Source: Isoetes taiwanensis (taxonomy: Eukaryota; Streptophyta; Lycopodiopsida; Isoetales; Isoetaceae). From it: DNA of 64,000 bases. Position numbers and translations under genes: made by a program. The notes beneath the pieces were generated by a model. The model made no database searches, had not been told where the DNA came from, and saw nothing but the letters and a program-made list of their open reading frames with translations. Where the stretch lies: positions 13,606,716-13,670,715 of the forward strand of contig JAJEKV010000004.1 of the NCBI GenBank assembly GCA_021234155.1. The letters run 5' to 3'. This document shows, one piece after another, positions 21,296 to 32,630 of this stretch (the first letter of the stretch is position 1; each line of letters opens with the position of its first letter).

Positions 21296-22380
21296 ATCAT
21301 TAGAGAAATGCATGAAGGATTATGTGGAGGCCATTTTTTTGGAGATACTATCGCCAAGAAAATTCTCGGTCAGTTACTATTGGCCTACAATATTTAAAGA
21401 TTGTTATACTGCTATAAAATCTTGCCACAAGTGCCAAATATTTGGCAAAAGGATCCTTCTCCCAGCTGCACTAAACCCCATAATTTCTCCAGGACCTTTT
21501 CAAATTTGGGGATTAGATTATATTGGTCCTATTAACCCCTCTTCTGCAGGGCAACATCAGCACATTATTGTAGCTACAGATTATTTTACCAAATGGGCAG
21601 AGGCAATTCCTTTGAGACAGGCTAATGCCCTTACAACAGCAAAGTTCTTACATGAGTATATTTGTGCACGGTTTGGTATTCCTCTACAATTACATTCTGA
21701 TAGAGGTACTCCTTTTGTGAATGAAGTTATTGCTAATTTATTGACCATTCTTAAAGTCAAACATACCAAGAGTTCCTCCTACTATCCCCAAGGTAATGGT
21801 CAAGCAGAAGCTACTAATAAAGTTTTGAAGGGCATTTTGCAGAAAACAGTGGATGATAATCAAAAGGATTGGCATGTTAAACTGGTGGATGCCCTATGGG
21901 CTTATAGAGTTACCATTAAAGCAGCAACCACTCATACCCCTTTTAACTTAGTTTATGGAATTGAAGCTGTGCTTCCAGTAGAGCTTGAGCTTCCATCTCT
22001 GAGGTTAGCTCATAAGCTGTGTTTGCCTTTTGAGCATGCTTTGCAGGAAAGATTGGATACCTTACTGCATTTAGAAGAATATAGAATGGAAGCTGATAAT
22101 GCTAACTTACTTAAAAAAGCCAAGGATTTGGCAGCTTTCAAAGCTGCTCATAAAATACAAGGGATCTTCAAGACTGGGGAATTAGTTCTGAAATGGAATA
22201 AATCAAGGGAGGACTCGGCCAGTAAGGAATCTTTGGGAGGGACCCTATGAAGTGTTGGAACCTGCAGGCACCAATTCATATTGGCGAAAGGAATTAACTT
22301 CAGGTTTGTCACTCCCAAATCCTATCAACACTGTTCACTTGAAGAGGTACTGGGATCAGCACATTTGCTTGTCCCTTTTT
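21296..22380 (+). pseudogene. Gypsy integrase with DDE core and GPY-like tail
   Basis: The N-terminal HHCC zinc domain is visible as 'REMHEGLCGGHF' (one frame) and 'CHKCQIFGK' (21424) in the next. The long open frame to 22250 holds the core: D in WGLDYIGP, D in LHSDRGTPFVNE and E in PQGNGQAEATNK, all present. A 'GPYEV' block near 22240 and 'NTVHLKRYW' at 22329-22355 lie in a shifted frame and resemble the GPY/F module and polyprotein end. No chromodomain follows. Confidence 0.9.
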
Positions 22381-22399
22381 ATGCTCTAGAATTTAAACA

Positions 22400-23244
22400 A
22401 GTTAGAATTAAAGTTAGATACTAGATAGGTTGGATCCCACTTTGTCTTAAATTTAGAACTAATGTCTTCATTAAGTTTATGGTTGCAGATTAGCCAGTAT
22501 GAAGGATGAGCCATCAAATAGCTTCAAAACAGGGATTTTTATTAATTGCCAAGTGTCATTTGCAGGGGCACCCTTTGTCCATTTTCATTCACCTGTCTCA
22601 TTGTGGTCCTGCCCTCCATTCAGTCATGCTCTTTCATTTTATCTCCCTAAATGTGCACTCTGCAAATTCAGCTTCACCATCATAGCAGAGCTGCAAGAAT
22701 CAAGTTTAATTTGTTTGTATGTTTCCATGACAGGTGCACCCTTTCTCCATCTTTATTCATCTGCCATAAGTGGTCCTGCCATCCATTCAGACTCTTTACT
22801 CTTGTTCTCATTCCCAAAAAGAAGCACTCTGCAGTTCAGCTTCACCACCATAGCAGAGTTGCATTTTTCAAGGGTCAGGAATGTATACATTTTTTTGTTT
22901 TGGCGAGATCTCACTTCCACCTCACTTTGTACACTCTACCTCCATCACTATCCTACCATATCCATACTCATTCTTCACACATTTTCTTGTTTTGGCGAAA
23001 TTCAAACATTTACACATTCATCCCACCTCATACACTCTACTTCCACCACCACTTCACCATGTTTACACTCATTCTTACCTCTCTTTCTTTCACTCACTTC
23101 TCCACACCACCATATTCACCTCCATTCCATCAACACTTGCACCTTACATTCTCTTTCTACCATAATCCTCATTCATACACTTTTGAGCAGATATGAAGAC
23201 CCTTTATGGCTGAGGGGACCAGCCATTTTCTTGTTTTGGCGAGA
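22400..23244 (+). other. Spacer with diverged tandem repeats before the 3' LTR
   Basis: Two ~165-bp diverged copies (about 22565-22725 and 22730-22880) share GCACCCTTT, TGGTCCTGCC, GCAGAGCTGC-like and TTCAGCTTCACCA blocks. The motif TTGTTTTGGCGA occurs three times (about 22894, 22987, 23231), the last abutting the 3' LTR. No clean polypurine tract touches the LTR; the nearest purine run is at about 23210-23219. The open frames here are C/T-rich low-complexity by-products. Confidence 0.65.
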
Positions 23245-24992
23245 TGTTGCCCCCAAAGGGCAACATACTAATTGATTGGTTTGTTTGCTAGAGTTAGGGA
23301 GACTTGGTAGTCAACATTGGTGTGAAGGTCAAGGGATCTTTATCTTCAAGGTCAACTCTCATAAGAAATGCTCCATTTGAGGTCAAAGGATGCTTATAAG
23401 GTTTTGGGTAAGAAGTTTGGAAGATACCTTTTTGAAGATTGGAAGCTAGAGTTTGGAAGACCCCATGGTAAACTAGAATCTTTTGCCCCTAAATTATTCC
23501 CCTTTACATTTCTCCATGCCCTCTCTCATTTTTTGCCTTGATTCCTCAACCCCACTCTCATTCTATCACAAACTCCTTTCTATTTCATATGCCATTCTAC
23601 TTTTTGCCCTTTCCTTTGGAAAATAAATTCTATGTCAAAACCCTAGGTGAATAACCTAGGTATCATTCTAGATGCCATAAGGATGCCATATGCCACGTGG
23701 CAAGGCCAGATATGCTCCCAACCTTTTGGAGGGCATCCTCAAAGATTCCTAGGAGATCCCAAAAAAACCAAAGGTTCATTTTCCCACTTACACCATTGAA
23801 AATTGAATTTTTAAAAGGCCGAAATCTCCAAATATACTCGAAAGATGCTCGCGAGATTCCCTCCACGAACCCTAAAATTAGAAAACTCCTTCGAATCGGC
23901 CAGGGGCCTCTGTTTCTGCCTTAAATTCCTCCCGAATCTTCTCTTCCCGCCTCTTAGCTATCAAACAAACCCATAATCAAAGCCTAAGATTCTGGATCCA
24001 TAAAAATTTGAAAATATAACTGGGGTGATCGACACAGAGAATTTTTGAAGGCCCAGACGCATCAAACCTCGACATTGATACATGCTGAGCATGATCTGAA
24101 GACGTTCTTGAAGTTTCTGGGTGTTCCACGGTTTAATCTGAGAAGATTGGACTGATACTATTGATTTGATACTATTATTGACATCCTGAACTACATTATT
24201 GATTGATATATGTTCCTAAGATCCTTATTCACCTTGTATTACCTTCATATCAATGAAAATTGATTGCCAAGTATTCAAAAAGTCTACTGTCATGATCCTT
24301 TCGCATTTTTGCATCACAAACATTTTTACAGAAAAGAATTCCCCTATTTTTTCTTGCATAAGACCATTTGCACTTAGTATCCCTATTTATTTGCACCTGT
24401 GTGGACAAAAATTTCAAAAAAAAATCCATCTCAGACTCGAGTTACCATTTTTTCAATTCTGTCTGATACAAATCCAGACTGATATCTACAAAACAGTGCC
24501 AAAAAAATAGTTTTAGAGATTCAAATTATGATTTGACAGCATGCACCTTACCTTTGAAGTCTATAGGGCATCCTAGTTTTGGAATTTCTTTAAATTTCAA
24601 CCTACAACTCAAGTTACAAAACCCTGAGCTCTGTTTGCAATGTTGACTGGTATTGACCAAAAATTGACCCAACTTTGAGATCGAATATCTCACAAATCAA
24701 GACTCAGACTTGGTCAAGATCTTTACCTTTGCTTGCCTACAACTTTTCTGAGTAAGTCACAGTCATCTGACCTTGGAAATCGATCTGCATACGAGATCTG
24801 TGTCGATTTGAGCAAGGAGTCCAAAATCCAGAATTGGGAAAGGTATGAAAACTCTATAACTTAGCTTTTTCTTTGGAAAATTCTTGTGTAGATTGATTAC
24901 CTTAAGTGATCTGGAGGTTCTAACCTCAATTTGAGTGAAAACTCAAGTTGGCTTCTTGTGTTTGACTCTCTAGGCCAGGTTGAGGGTCAACA
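23245..24992 (+). repeat. Gypsy 3' LTR (1,748 bp)
   Basis: Near-identical partner of 15275-17020, running from TGTTGCCCCC to GGGTCAACA and followed directly by the TSD CTGGC. Confidence 0.96.
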
Positions 24993-24997
24993 CTGGC

Positions 24998-25290
24998 TAC
25001 AAGGTTTGTTTAACAGTACATTGGACTGCCGATGCATCCTCTTGGCGTCCTATCCCAACGCATGGCCTTCAGCTAAACAAAGGACATTTCATCTTGGCTC
25101 CGGTTGGCTCCTATGGTCGATATGGGAGCGTCGTAGACACCACATCTTTCAGGGCATTTATTCATCTGCATACAGTGTTATTACAGTGGCCCAGAAAAAG
25201 ATATTGACAGCCTACGAGTGTTCCCCCCTTGACTCAGAACTGGTGGAACGCATCTGGATTCAGTATCTTCGAATTGATTCTTATCCTTAG
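24998..25290 (+). pseudogene. LINE ORF2 C-terminus, continued after the gypsy insertion
   Basis: If the gypsy element and one CTGGC are removed, the reading frame runs from AWSW at 15260-15274 straight into LQGLFNST here, giving the expected zf-RVT to C-terminal 'LLWSIWERRRH' order seen also in the fragment at 1600-1866. The frame stops at 25288-25290. About 135 bp of 3' UTR follow, with an AATAAA at 25400 just before the poly(A) run. Confidence 0.88.
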
Positions 25291-25440
25291 TCTCCTATTC
25301 TGGAGTAAGTACATTGTGCTCCAGGCTCGTGCTCCTGTGGCATCTTTGTGTGCTTACACAGTTAGATGAGACATGTAAATTTTGTACTTTTTCTCTGATT
25401 AATAAACTTTTTGGCTTTCGTCCTTCAAAAAAAAAAAAAA

Positions 25441-26366
25441 ACAATTCAATTGATTTTTAACGCCATTATAGGTTGAGGATAGTTTCACTCTATTCCTCTC
25501 TCTCTTTGTACTTGGGTCCCATAGGCCAGTTGGTCTCCGTGGACGATAAAATCATATTCTATTCTATTCTATTCCTAAGGCACTTATTATTTTCTAACAT
25601 GGGTTCATTCATTTTTTATGTTTAATAAGGGGAATGTGATGGTCATTTACTTTATGGTGCTAATGTGTATTTTGTATTGGAATCATGCATGCATGCACGG
25701 AAGATACACAACCATTCCTCAAGCCTAGTTGTCTTTTACCTTATTGACTCATTTCACACCTTCATTCCTTTGATAAAAATATCTAGTTTTATGCTTTCAT
25801 TTCTTTGAAAGAAATATCCTATCCTATTTTAATTATTCCTCCTTTCAAGGGGGCATATAATGTAGGGTAAGACCTAATTAATATATTTGTTGCTATATAG
25901 AAGGTATGTAAAGTGGATTTTGAATCTACGACAAAGGATATAACTTGAAACCTATCTGCCAAAGAAGATTTCTAGGTTCATTTTACTAATCTATTTGCCA
26001 AGAAGATTTCTTGGTTTATTTTACTAATCTCTGCACATGATAGAAGTTCATTATAAGATAGATAAACTTCTAAGAGATGTTCCTTCTTAGTTCTTGGTCA
26101 ACTAGACTATAAGAACTAAGATAATTTGTCCAGAATGCAGAAGAGGGCTGAAGGGGCATATTGAAAATGACCTTGGCGATGTCCAGGAGCCCTGCCCTAC
26201 AACAAACGCCATTCATACAAATATAATGTTTCTTAGAATGCAATATCTTACCATGTCCATTTCTATATATTAACCAGGTATGTACATGATTACAATGTCG
26301 AACTAGTGCTTTGATTATTTAAGCTAACTTTATTAATTCAAGTCTCAGAAACATGTCACCTGAAAG
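25441..26366 (+). repeat. Palindrome arm segment A (left)
   Basis: The reverse complement of this segment is found at 34036-35600 once a hAT-like MITE (34214-34646) and a Tourist-like MITE (34760-35030) are removed. Identity is high, with only scattered differences by eye. No coding sequence was seen. It ends at the 8-bp TSD of the DNA transposon (26359-26366). Confidence 0.92.
25491..25575 (+). mobile_element. Short LINE 3'-end insertion with (ATTCT)n tail
   Basis: About 78 bp here are missing from the inverted right arm. The segment contains TTGGTCTCCGTGGACGATAA followed by repeated ATTCT, flanked by TATTCC on both sides. The same 3'-end sequence closes the minus-strand LINE at 37386-37445. 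This is therefore a severely 5'-truncated copy of that LINE family. Confidence 0.75.
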
Positions 26367-26928
26367 CCCGGGGGGTTCACGTATGTATTCCGTAGAATAC
26401 ATGTGCGTGGACGGAAGAGGGGTTTTTTCGAAAAAAAATAGTACGTATACATGCGGGCGCTCATACGTTTTGGCGCCCAGATGTATGCATTTTCCACGGT
26501 CCGGGGATGGATTTCTTGGAGCTGCTAAGGCGTAAGAGTATGTTTTAGGGGTTTGAATCCGAAGCGCACATGCCAGAAAAACGTTTTAGGATTTGGTGTT
26601 TCGGAGGTAATGTTTTGAAGTTTTTTCGTCCCTGCCACATAAAAATCTAGCACAGAGTTTAGTCATGAACGGATTAGGAAGTAGTTAGACGAGCAGCATA
26701 AACCATTGTTGATGCATTTGATTTTAAAGTCCATTTGCATTGTTGATGCTCTTTTTTTTTTGCAGGCCAAGCTTCCCCTTTTTCCATTTCGGCCTCCATT
26801 CTGTGAGATCCGTCTAAGTAAGGTCTGTTAAGATCAGTTTTGTGCATGCATGTTGGTAACGCTATACATTCACAAGCAGCTCTCTAATATTACTTTGCTG
26901 TTTCTTTGCTTGTGTCAGGCTGAAGAAA

Positions 26929-29900
26929 ATGGAAAGGACGATAGTTGTTAAGGTGAATGAAGGTTGTGGAATCGTGGCTGACCTTGGCCTCGTGATGGTG
27001 TCCCAAGAATGCACTTACGTGGATGTCCGCAATGAAATAAGACAGATCTGACTCTTGGAGGATGAGAAAGAATTTGTATTTCTTGGAGATAGGGAAGTGG
27101 CCTTCACGTCAAGGCAGGAGGTAAGGTTTAAGGTTTGTGGTGACGAGGTTACTATCAAGGTGGTTGGAGCCTGCACAAAAAAGGCAGAGGACTGTTGTTG
27201 AGAGCATTTCATCTCAAAATCTCCAATTTGAGATGGTAAACCAGACTGTCATAGCCGAGGAGCAGACCAATGAAGAGGTAAATCATGATGATGAACTTGT
27301 TCTCGTTGAAGATATCGCCTTTTTAGATGATGTATCAGATTTGCATTTTTCAAAGAATAGGTTGCTATCCAAGTTAGCAACAAAGTTTGATGTTGCCAAA
27401 TGGCAAGTTGCTTTGAGGAAGTTAAGTTCAAAGCTACAGCAAAAGAATCGAAAAGACAGGTTTGAATTGTGTTCTTATGATGCCCATGGTAAACCAGTAT
27501 TTGCTATTTGGTGTCTTGAATGTGAGAAACGTTATGGTAAAGGTGGAGATGATACCTTGTGTAACTTTGAACGGAGCCACTTGAAGTCCAAGGGTCATGC
27601 CGATAATTACGAGCGTAACCTCAAGTGTGACGAGAAAGCAGGTTGTGGAGAAGGAGGATCAGCCTTGCAATGTTGAGGAGGAGCTGGACATTTGCAAGGA
27701 GAATCAAACTCTAGTAGAAAGTACATTAGCCTCTGCCATTGCAAAGTTTCAAGAAGAAACTAGAATTTTTGATGTTGTGTTCAAGCTTTATGAGAGCAGC
27801 GTTGGTGGATATGCTAAACTTGATGACATTCGTGTTGTTTGTGCCATGTGTGAAAGTCTTCTCGAACTGTTTCCAAGAACTGGAAGTCTTCATGGCCACA
27901 TGAAAGATCATATTCTATCTAAGAGACACGTGCATGCTGTCATGAATACAGGTAAGGAGTCAAGTGACCAAGCAGCAAGAGGTGGCAGGCCGAAGAAATG
28001 GGCTGAAGCAGACCCGCAACAAGGAAAATTGCATTCTTTTTTTGCAAGAGGTAACCTCTATTTTATTTGTTAGAAGTAGTGTTCACGTTTTAGCTGCTAT
28101 AATGTCGAATAATCTCAGCTGATTCGGACTGATTTTGACATGAGCAGCAAACACTCCGTGCCCTCCAAGCTCGAGCAGCCAAGCTTCATCAAGTAACAGT
28201 TCACGTGAGTACTCTTAGTGGCTTCATAAGTGGTTTGTATTTTAAGTTTGTAGGGTATCTAGGGCTTCATTGTCGTATTTCGGTAACAGAAACGTCTTTG
28301 GCTCTACTATGCTGGGGCTTTTGGCAGAACAAATATAGGTATGGAGATAAAGTTAAGGATTTAAGACCCTTTCTGCATGAGCTGAAAGAAGGGACACATT
28401 GGTATTGTGAACCTGCATTGCAGCATACATTTGTAGTCGGGCAGGGTTTAATAGAGATTAGTGGCTCGTTTAGGCATAAGAAATGCAAGAGGGTCAGTCT
28501 TAAAGGTGAACCCTTTGAAAATTATCAATGTTCTTTATGTGCTGCTATTCCGAAAGAGAGGGATTTTTACATGAGAGTGCATAGACAGACCGATGACAAG
28601 GTGACAAGGGGATTTAGAACCACAAAATTATGTATTAGATCAGATTACTTGAATGCAATTGAGATGAAGAAAATGGCCAGGTCTGCAGTTCATGAGATAA
28701 GGAAGTTACATAAGAAATTAATGTTTTCCAAAATGAGAGTTACTGCATTGTCCATGAAAGAAAGGTCGCTAAGAGGGAGTCTGGAGGAGTCAATGAACAG
28801 GAAAGATGTCAGCAGATTCTGCCAGGACATAGTGGAGGCACATTGGCAAGGTAAATTTAGTGGAAAACCAGCTCTTTGGGATTTTCTAAGGGACATAGCT
28901 CAAAACATAATCAGACCAGGCCATAAAAGAAGATATAGGGAAACCACAAAGGCGTTGTTTGAAACAATTAAGATATGGCGAGGGAGAAGAATGCACAATT
29001 TTTCTCTCAATTTTTGTGTCCGAAAGTATGTCCACCACTATGCGCTCCATGAAAGCTTCTTTTTACAAGGTCGGTCTTAGGGAAGAAACATTCAAACATC
29101 TTGCTCAGGTCTACACTCTAACACATGCAACACCAAAGACTTGGATTTGGGGGTTCCAAACAATTGTGGCTGAGGATCTAGACCGTGATAAAAGCGGGCT
29201 GTACGTTGGATTCCCAGAGATGACTGCTTGCTCGGATTTTGTGGAAAGAAAGAAGGGCATGCTTGCAATGGCACATTTGAGGTGTTAGTTGGCTCCGATG
29301 AAGAGGGCTACAACATAATTATCAATGCCTTCGAGGAGAATGTCATTTCGCACTATGCAAGAGTTCTTATCGTGAATCCCTTGCATAGGAAGCTGCCCAG
29401 ACTCGTCCTTGCCATTATTCTGACATGTAACAGATTTGATCACCTTGAGGTTAGACGTCAGTGGCAGCAAATCCAAGACTTGTGGAATGTGCACTTGAGA
29501 ATGGTTGTGGGCCCTCTAATCGGCCACAGCTCGGATGGAGACTCGAGGAGAAGGGCGTGCATGTTTGCAGATTATACATCCAGGTCTGCACCAGACAGCA
29601 CATTCAAGGTTTCATGGGATGGTTGGCCACTAAGTGCCTCGAGAAATAAGGATGTTTATGGGCTTCATGACCAAGATTTCGTGCACAACGGTAAGAAGCT
29701 TGTTAATCCCATGGATAGTGCCTCTAGAAGGTTGTACTTAGGGAACGAGTTCGTGACTCTCAATGACATACACCATGTCTTTGAGTTATGCCAAGGGAAG
29801 CATGGGCTGCAACTTGGAGAGGTGAAGCGCCAGGATCGGCAAAACTGGAGGGTTGTGCAACGCCTTGCTTCTAGAAAGGTTCAGCAATGCTTGGACGAAC

Positions 29901-31550
29901 TAAGCAATGGTTCTGCAGGCCCACCAATGCGGAATTTGGGCACCAAAGTTTATCTGGAAGTCGTGGCATCATATATTGACATCTTCCTCTCACCTACTTT
30001 GGACTTGAGGGCTCGGATTAAAGCTGCTGCAACGGTATCCTTCTTCTTTAGGTGAGCTGGAATCCTGTTTGCTACTTTCAATTTGGTATGATCTTTAAAA
30101 CTTTAGGTGCATAACAGGCTTTGGAGGCTGTGGTTGACGAACTACAGCACGCATTCGTTGAGTAAGAACTTCATTAGTCGGGAAACCTTTATAGACATGC
30201 AATTGTCATGCCATTTTGCTATGCTGCTAATAAAGTATTTTAGTTCAGAATTTCGGCATTTAGAGTTGCCCTTACAGTGCACGGGATCAGACGTATGTGC
30301 GAACTTCTTCTCTAAAGTCGGTGGCATGGCGCGTAACGAAAGAGCCTATGACGGGGCAGACTTATTGGAGAGTGCCTCTGCTCTCAATCATATTTCCGAG
30401 TTTCAAGCAGCCACTACCCTCCTGTTTCCTGCAGCACATGCTAAGCAAGAACACATTTGGGAAGAGTTAGAAAAGAAGGTAGATACCAATGGGGATGTGC
30501 TCACCTGTAACCTTGCAGATTACAGTAGCGTGGATACGGATGACAAGATTATTGAGGCCTTAAAGGAAGGGCTTGCTGCTGCACAAGCATTGTGTACAAG
30601 CGTTGGCATTACAATTGAGGAGAGTGATGGCTGGTTTAGTGAGCCATGGAAGGTCGAAGATTGGTTTCATAGTAGTCGTGTGGTAGACCTGAGCTCTACC
30701 ACATTGGGAGATGAGACCGATGCCACGGAAGAGAATATGGAGATTGAAGGTGAAGATCCAAGGAACGAGGTAGTTAGTGAGGATGATGTGGCCAGGTCTG
30801 AATTACGACATGTGTTTGACGAAATGTTAGATGAATGTGAGAGGAGGAAGCCATCTCATGTTTCTTGGCATGTTGTTATGGAAGGTAAGAAAATCTTCAA
30901 GACAACTATAGTGAGTCATTTGAATGGGAATCCGTGGCTATCAAAGGACAGGTTGACGAGGGTAAAGACTATGGTATATTCTATTGAAGAAAGTAATGTT
31001 GATGCACAAACTCTGCTCGGCATTGGGACAGATTGTGCAGTGTACTTCGAAGAACCAGTAGAATCAGCGGTGGCACCACAAACCAGACAAGCTTCAGCGA
31101 GAAAAAGGAACAAATCTGCTGCAATTCATAAGGTTTGGTATCTTGGTAGGGTACTTAGCATGAGGAGGAAATCTGGCAGTGCATGGAGAGAGAGTAGGGA
31201 GCACGTGGACTTAGTTAAACGCCCGTCTTTTGAAGTTCAATTAAATCTGGCATATTACAGTAAACATTGCAGCAAGGACGGCAAGTCCACTTGGTTTACT
31301 TATGATCTGGCCGATAATCGACTTATAGACCTCGAGTCTATCATATCTCTTGCATCTTTAACATATGAACCTGCCAAAAACATTTACCATCTGCATGATA
31401 ATGACAGAGTACAGCTGAATAAGTTTGTCCGTGAACAGAATATTGGTAGGGTAATATTAAATTAGACAATTTTGCAGGTTGAATTCTGCTACTAACTGTC
31501 TCTTCTTTTTCATTTTTTTTGTAGGTGACAAGGGAAAGCAGAAGGTCTAG
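26929..31550 (+). pseudogene. Two-zinc-finger DDE transposase-like gene, five exons, decayed
   Basis: The ATG at 26929 opens MERTIVVKVNEG. A TGA at 27049-27051 and indels near 27170, 27630, 28995 and 29240 break the frame. Four GT-AG introns keep phase: 28051-28147, 28205-28289, 30035-30106, 31446-31524; the stop is at 31548-31550. Domains in order: short N-terminal module; zinc finger CLEC...H-x5-H (27512-27598); zinc finger CAMC...H-x5-H (27840-27929); AT-hook-like RGGRPKKW (27976-27999); 'RHKKCKR'/'CSLCAAIP' cysteine region (28470-28560); then a DDE-like core with 'VAEDLDRD' (29166), 'GHSSDGDSRRR' (29525), 'DRQNWRVVQRL' (29839) and 'TGSDVCANFFS' (30281). Motif order and spacing resemble P/THAP9 transposases, where the last motif is normally xDxxENxFS; here the Glu position is Ala. 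Family placement is from memory. Confidence 0.62.
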
Positions 31551-32331
31551 GGAGTGTATAAGGTTCAGGCAGATATTTGTCAAGTACTTTATCAATGATC
31601 ATTTATGATTAAAGCTACCATTTCAACAGTTTAAGTTTAAGAGCAGTTTTCTGCTTTGTATAAATCTCGTGCATGTTCTATTTGCTTTGCTTTACTTAAT
31701 GCATTCCATGTAGAAACTGTGGTCTTGTTTAAACTTTACTTTGAATGCAATAAACAGTGGCTACTGGTTGCTTGTGGAACTAGTTAGTTAGGTGTGCTTT
31801 AAGCCTTTCTGATTCCATTACTCGATGATTTATTTCTGCAGCATTTACAGAAGCATAATAAAATGCTTCCAAAACAGCATATGTTGTTACCCTACACTCT
31901 ACTTTTAAGGGCAGAATAGGTTACATTACATAAACATTACATAAAAGAACATTACATAAGAGAAGCATTACCGGTTAAGAACATTACATAAAAGAAACAT
32001 ATTAAGAGACAAACTAAAACACAAGAACCGCTTCATATTCATATTATAATAACATACTTTACAAAAAGGAAGGTTCACACCTTCGCATGGCAGTTTTCAT
32101 CCCTGTTTTCATGGCCATTTACAAAACAAAGCAGTCCTAAACAGATCAGATCAGGAGCTTTACAAAAAAAAAAACAGATCAGGAGCTTTACAAAACAAGT
32201 TAGGGACATTTCGTATGGCAAATAAAAAAACCTAAGCTATTATGGACGTCCTGGAGGCATAACCCGGGGCATAACTTAACGGATATCAGAATAACGAAGG
32301 CGGGAACGGAGGTCAGACTAACGGAGGCGCT
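31551..32331. other. Intergenic stretch between the two convergent transposon genes
   Basis: No ORF of interest. Short direct repeats occur: ACATTACATAA appears about five times in 31920-32000, and CAGATCAGGAGCTTTACAAAA is repeated at about 32149 and 32173. AATAAA-type signals on the plus strand (around 31748 and 31857) could serve the transposase gene. Confidence 0.5.
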
Positions 32332-32630
32332 TCACCAACTGCCCGGAGGTGGCATCCTAAGCAGCACATACAGATTGTTCCCTCTTGCACGGATTTTCAT
32401 TTCCAAAAGCCGCTCATCTGCAGGAGTCACCCGATCAACCCACTGCTGAACTTTTTCAGTGATATAGCTCCATGATCTTGCATGTGCACCACTTCCATGC
32501 ACGAAAATTTCGCGACAACCTTCAGCTTAGTGCCCTTGGGCTCTTCCTCAGGCGCGGCCTCTTCCTTCGGTGGAGCAGAGCCCACGGATTCTTCAGTGGG
32601 CAGCCTGGCGGTGGTCTTAATCCGCGCCAT
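32332..32630 (-). pseudogene. Small transposon gene with histone-H3-like N-terminus
   Basis: On the minus strand an ATG at 32630, in plant-like context ACAATGGCG, opens MARIKTTARLPTEESVGSAP. The first nine residues resemble the H3 tail (MAR.K.TAR). An acidic Pro/Glu stretch follows. A frame change near 32510 then gives a second block ending 'QQWVDRVTPADERLLEMKIR' and 'NNLYVLLRMPPPGSW' before a stop at 32332-32334. No histone-fold residues were seen. The sequence upstream on this strand (32631-32735) is C/T-rich like a plant 5' leader. The role is unknown; an accessory transposon gene or a captured host fragment are both possible. Confidence 0.45.

Larger units (their letters stand above)
15270..24997 (+). 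mobile_element. Ty3/gypsy LTR retrotransposon (non-chromoviral), nested in the LINE
   Basis: The element spans 15275-24992 (9,718 bp) and is flanked by the 5-bp TSD CTGGC (15270-15274, 24993-24997). The order is LTR, tRNA-Gln-type PBS, gag with three CCHC knuckles, protease remnant, archaeal-type RNase H, RT, decayed RNase H, integrase with GPY-like end, tandem-repeat spacer, LTR. There is no chromodomain. The 'LLDG' protease and extra RNase H suggest the Tat/Athila side of the OTA clade, but the RNase H position is unusual. Stops and frameshifts are scattered through pol although the LTRs are nearly identical. Confidence 0.95.
9176..25456 (+). mobile_element. Near full-length L1-type LINE (9192-25440), split by a gypsy insertion
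   Basis: The 16-bp repeat ACAATTCAATTGATTT at 9176-9191 and 25441-25456 flanks a unit ending in a poly(A) run at 25427-25440. After removing the nested gypsy element and one TSD copy (9,723 bp), the LINE is about 6.5 kb, a normal full length for plant L1. It has ORF1 (9596-11737) and ORF2 (11803-15274 continued at 24998-25290). The right palindrome arm at 35585-35600 carries the unoccupied target, confirming the insertion. Several frameshifts make it inactive. Confidence 0.92.

Noticed and set aside
22499-23275. A 258-codon plus-strand open frame upstream of the gypsy 3' LTR
   Set aside because: C/T-rich low-complexity and tandem-repeat sequence without motifs; overlapping frames are equally open.
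32427-32630. A genuine histone H3 gene
   Set aside because: Similarity ends after about nine residues and no histone-fold residues follow.
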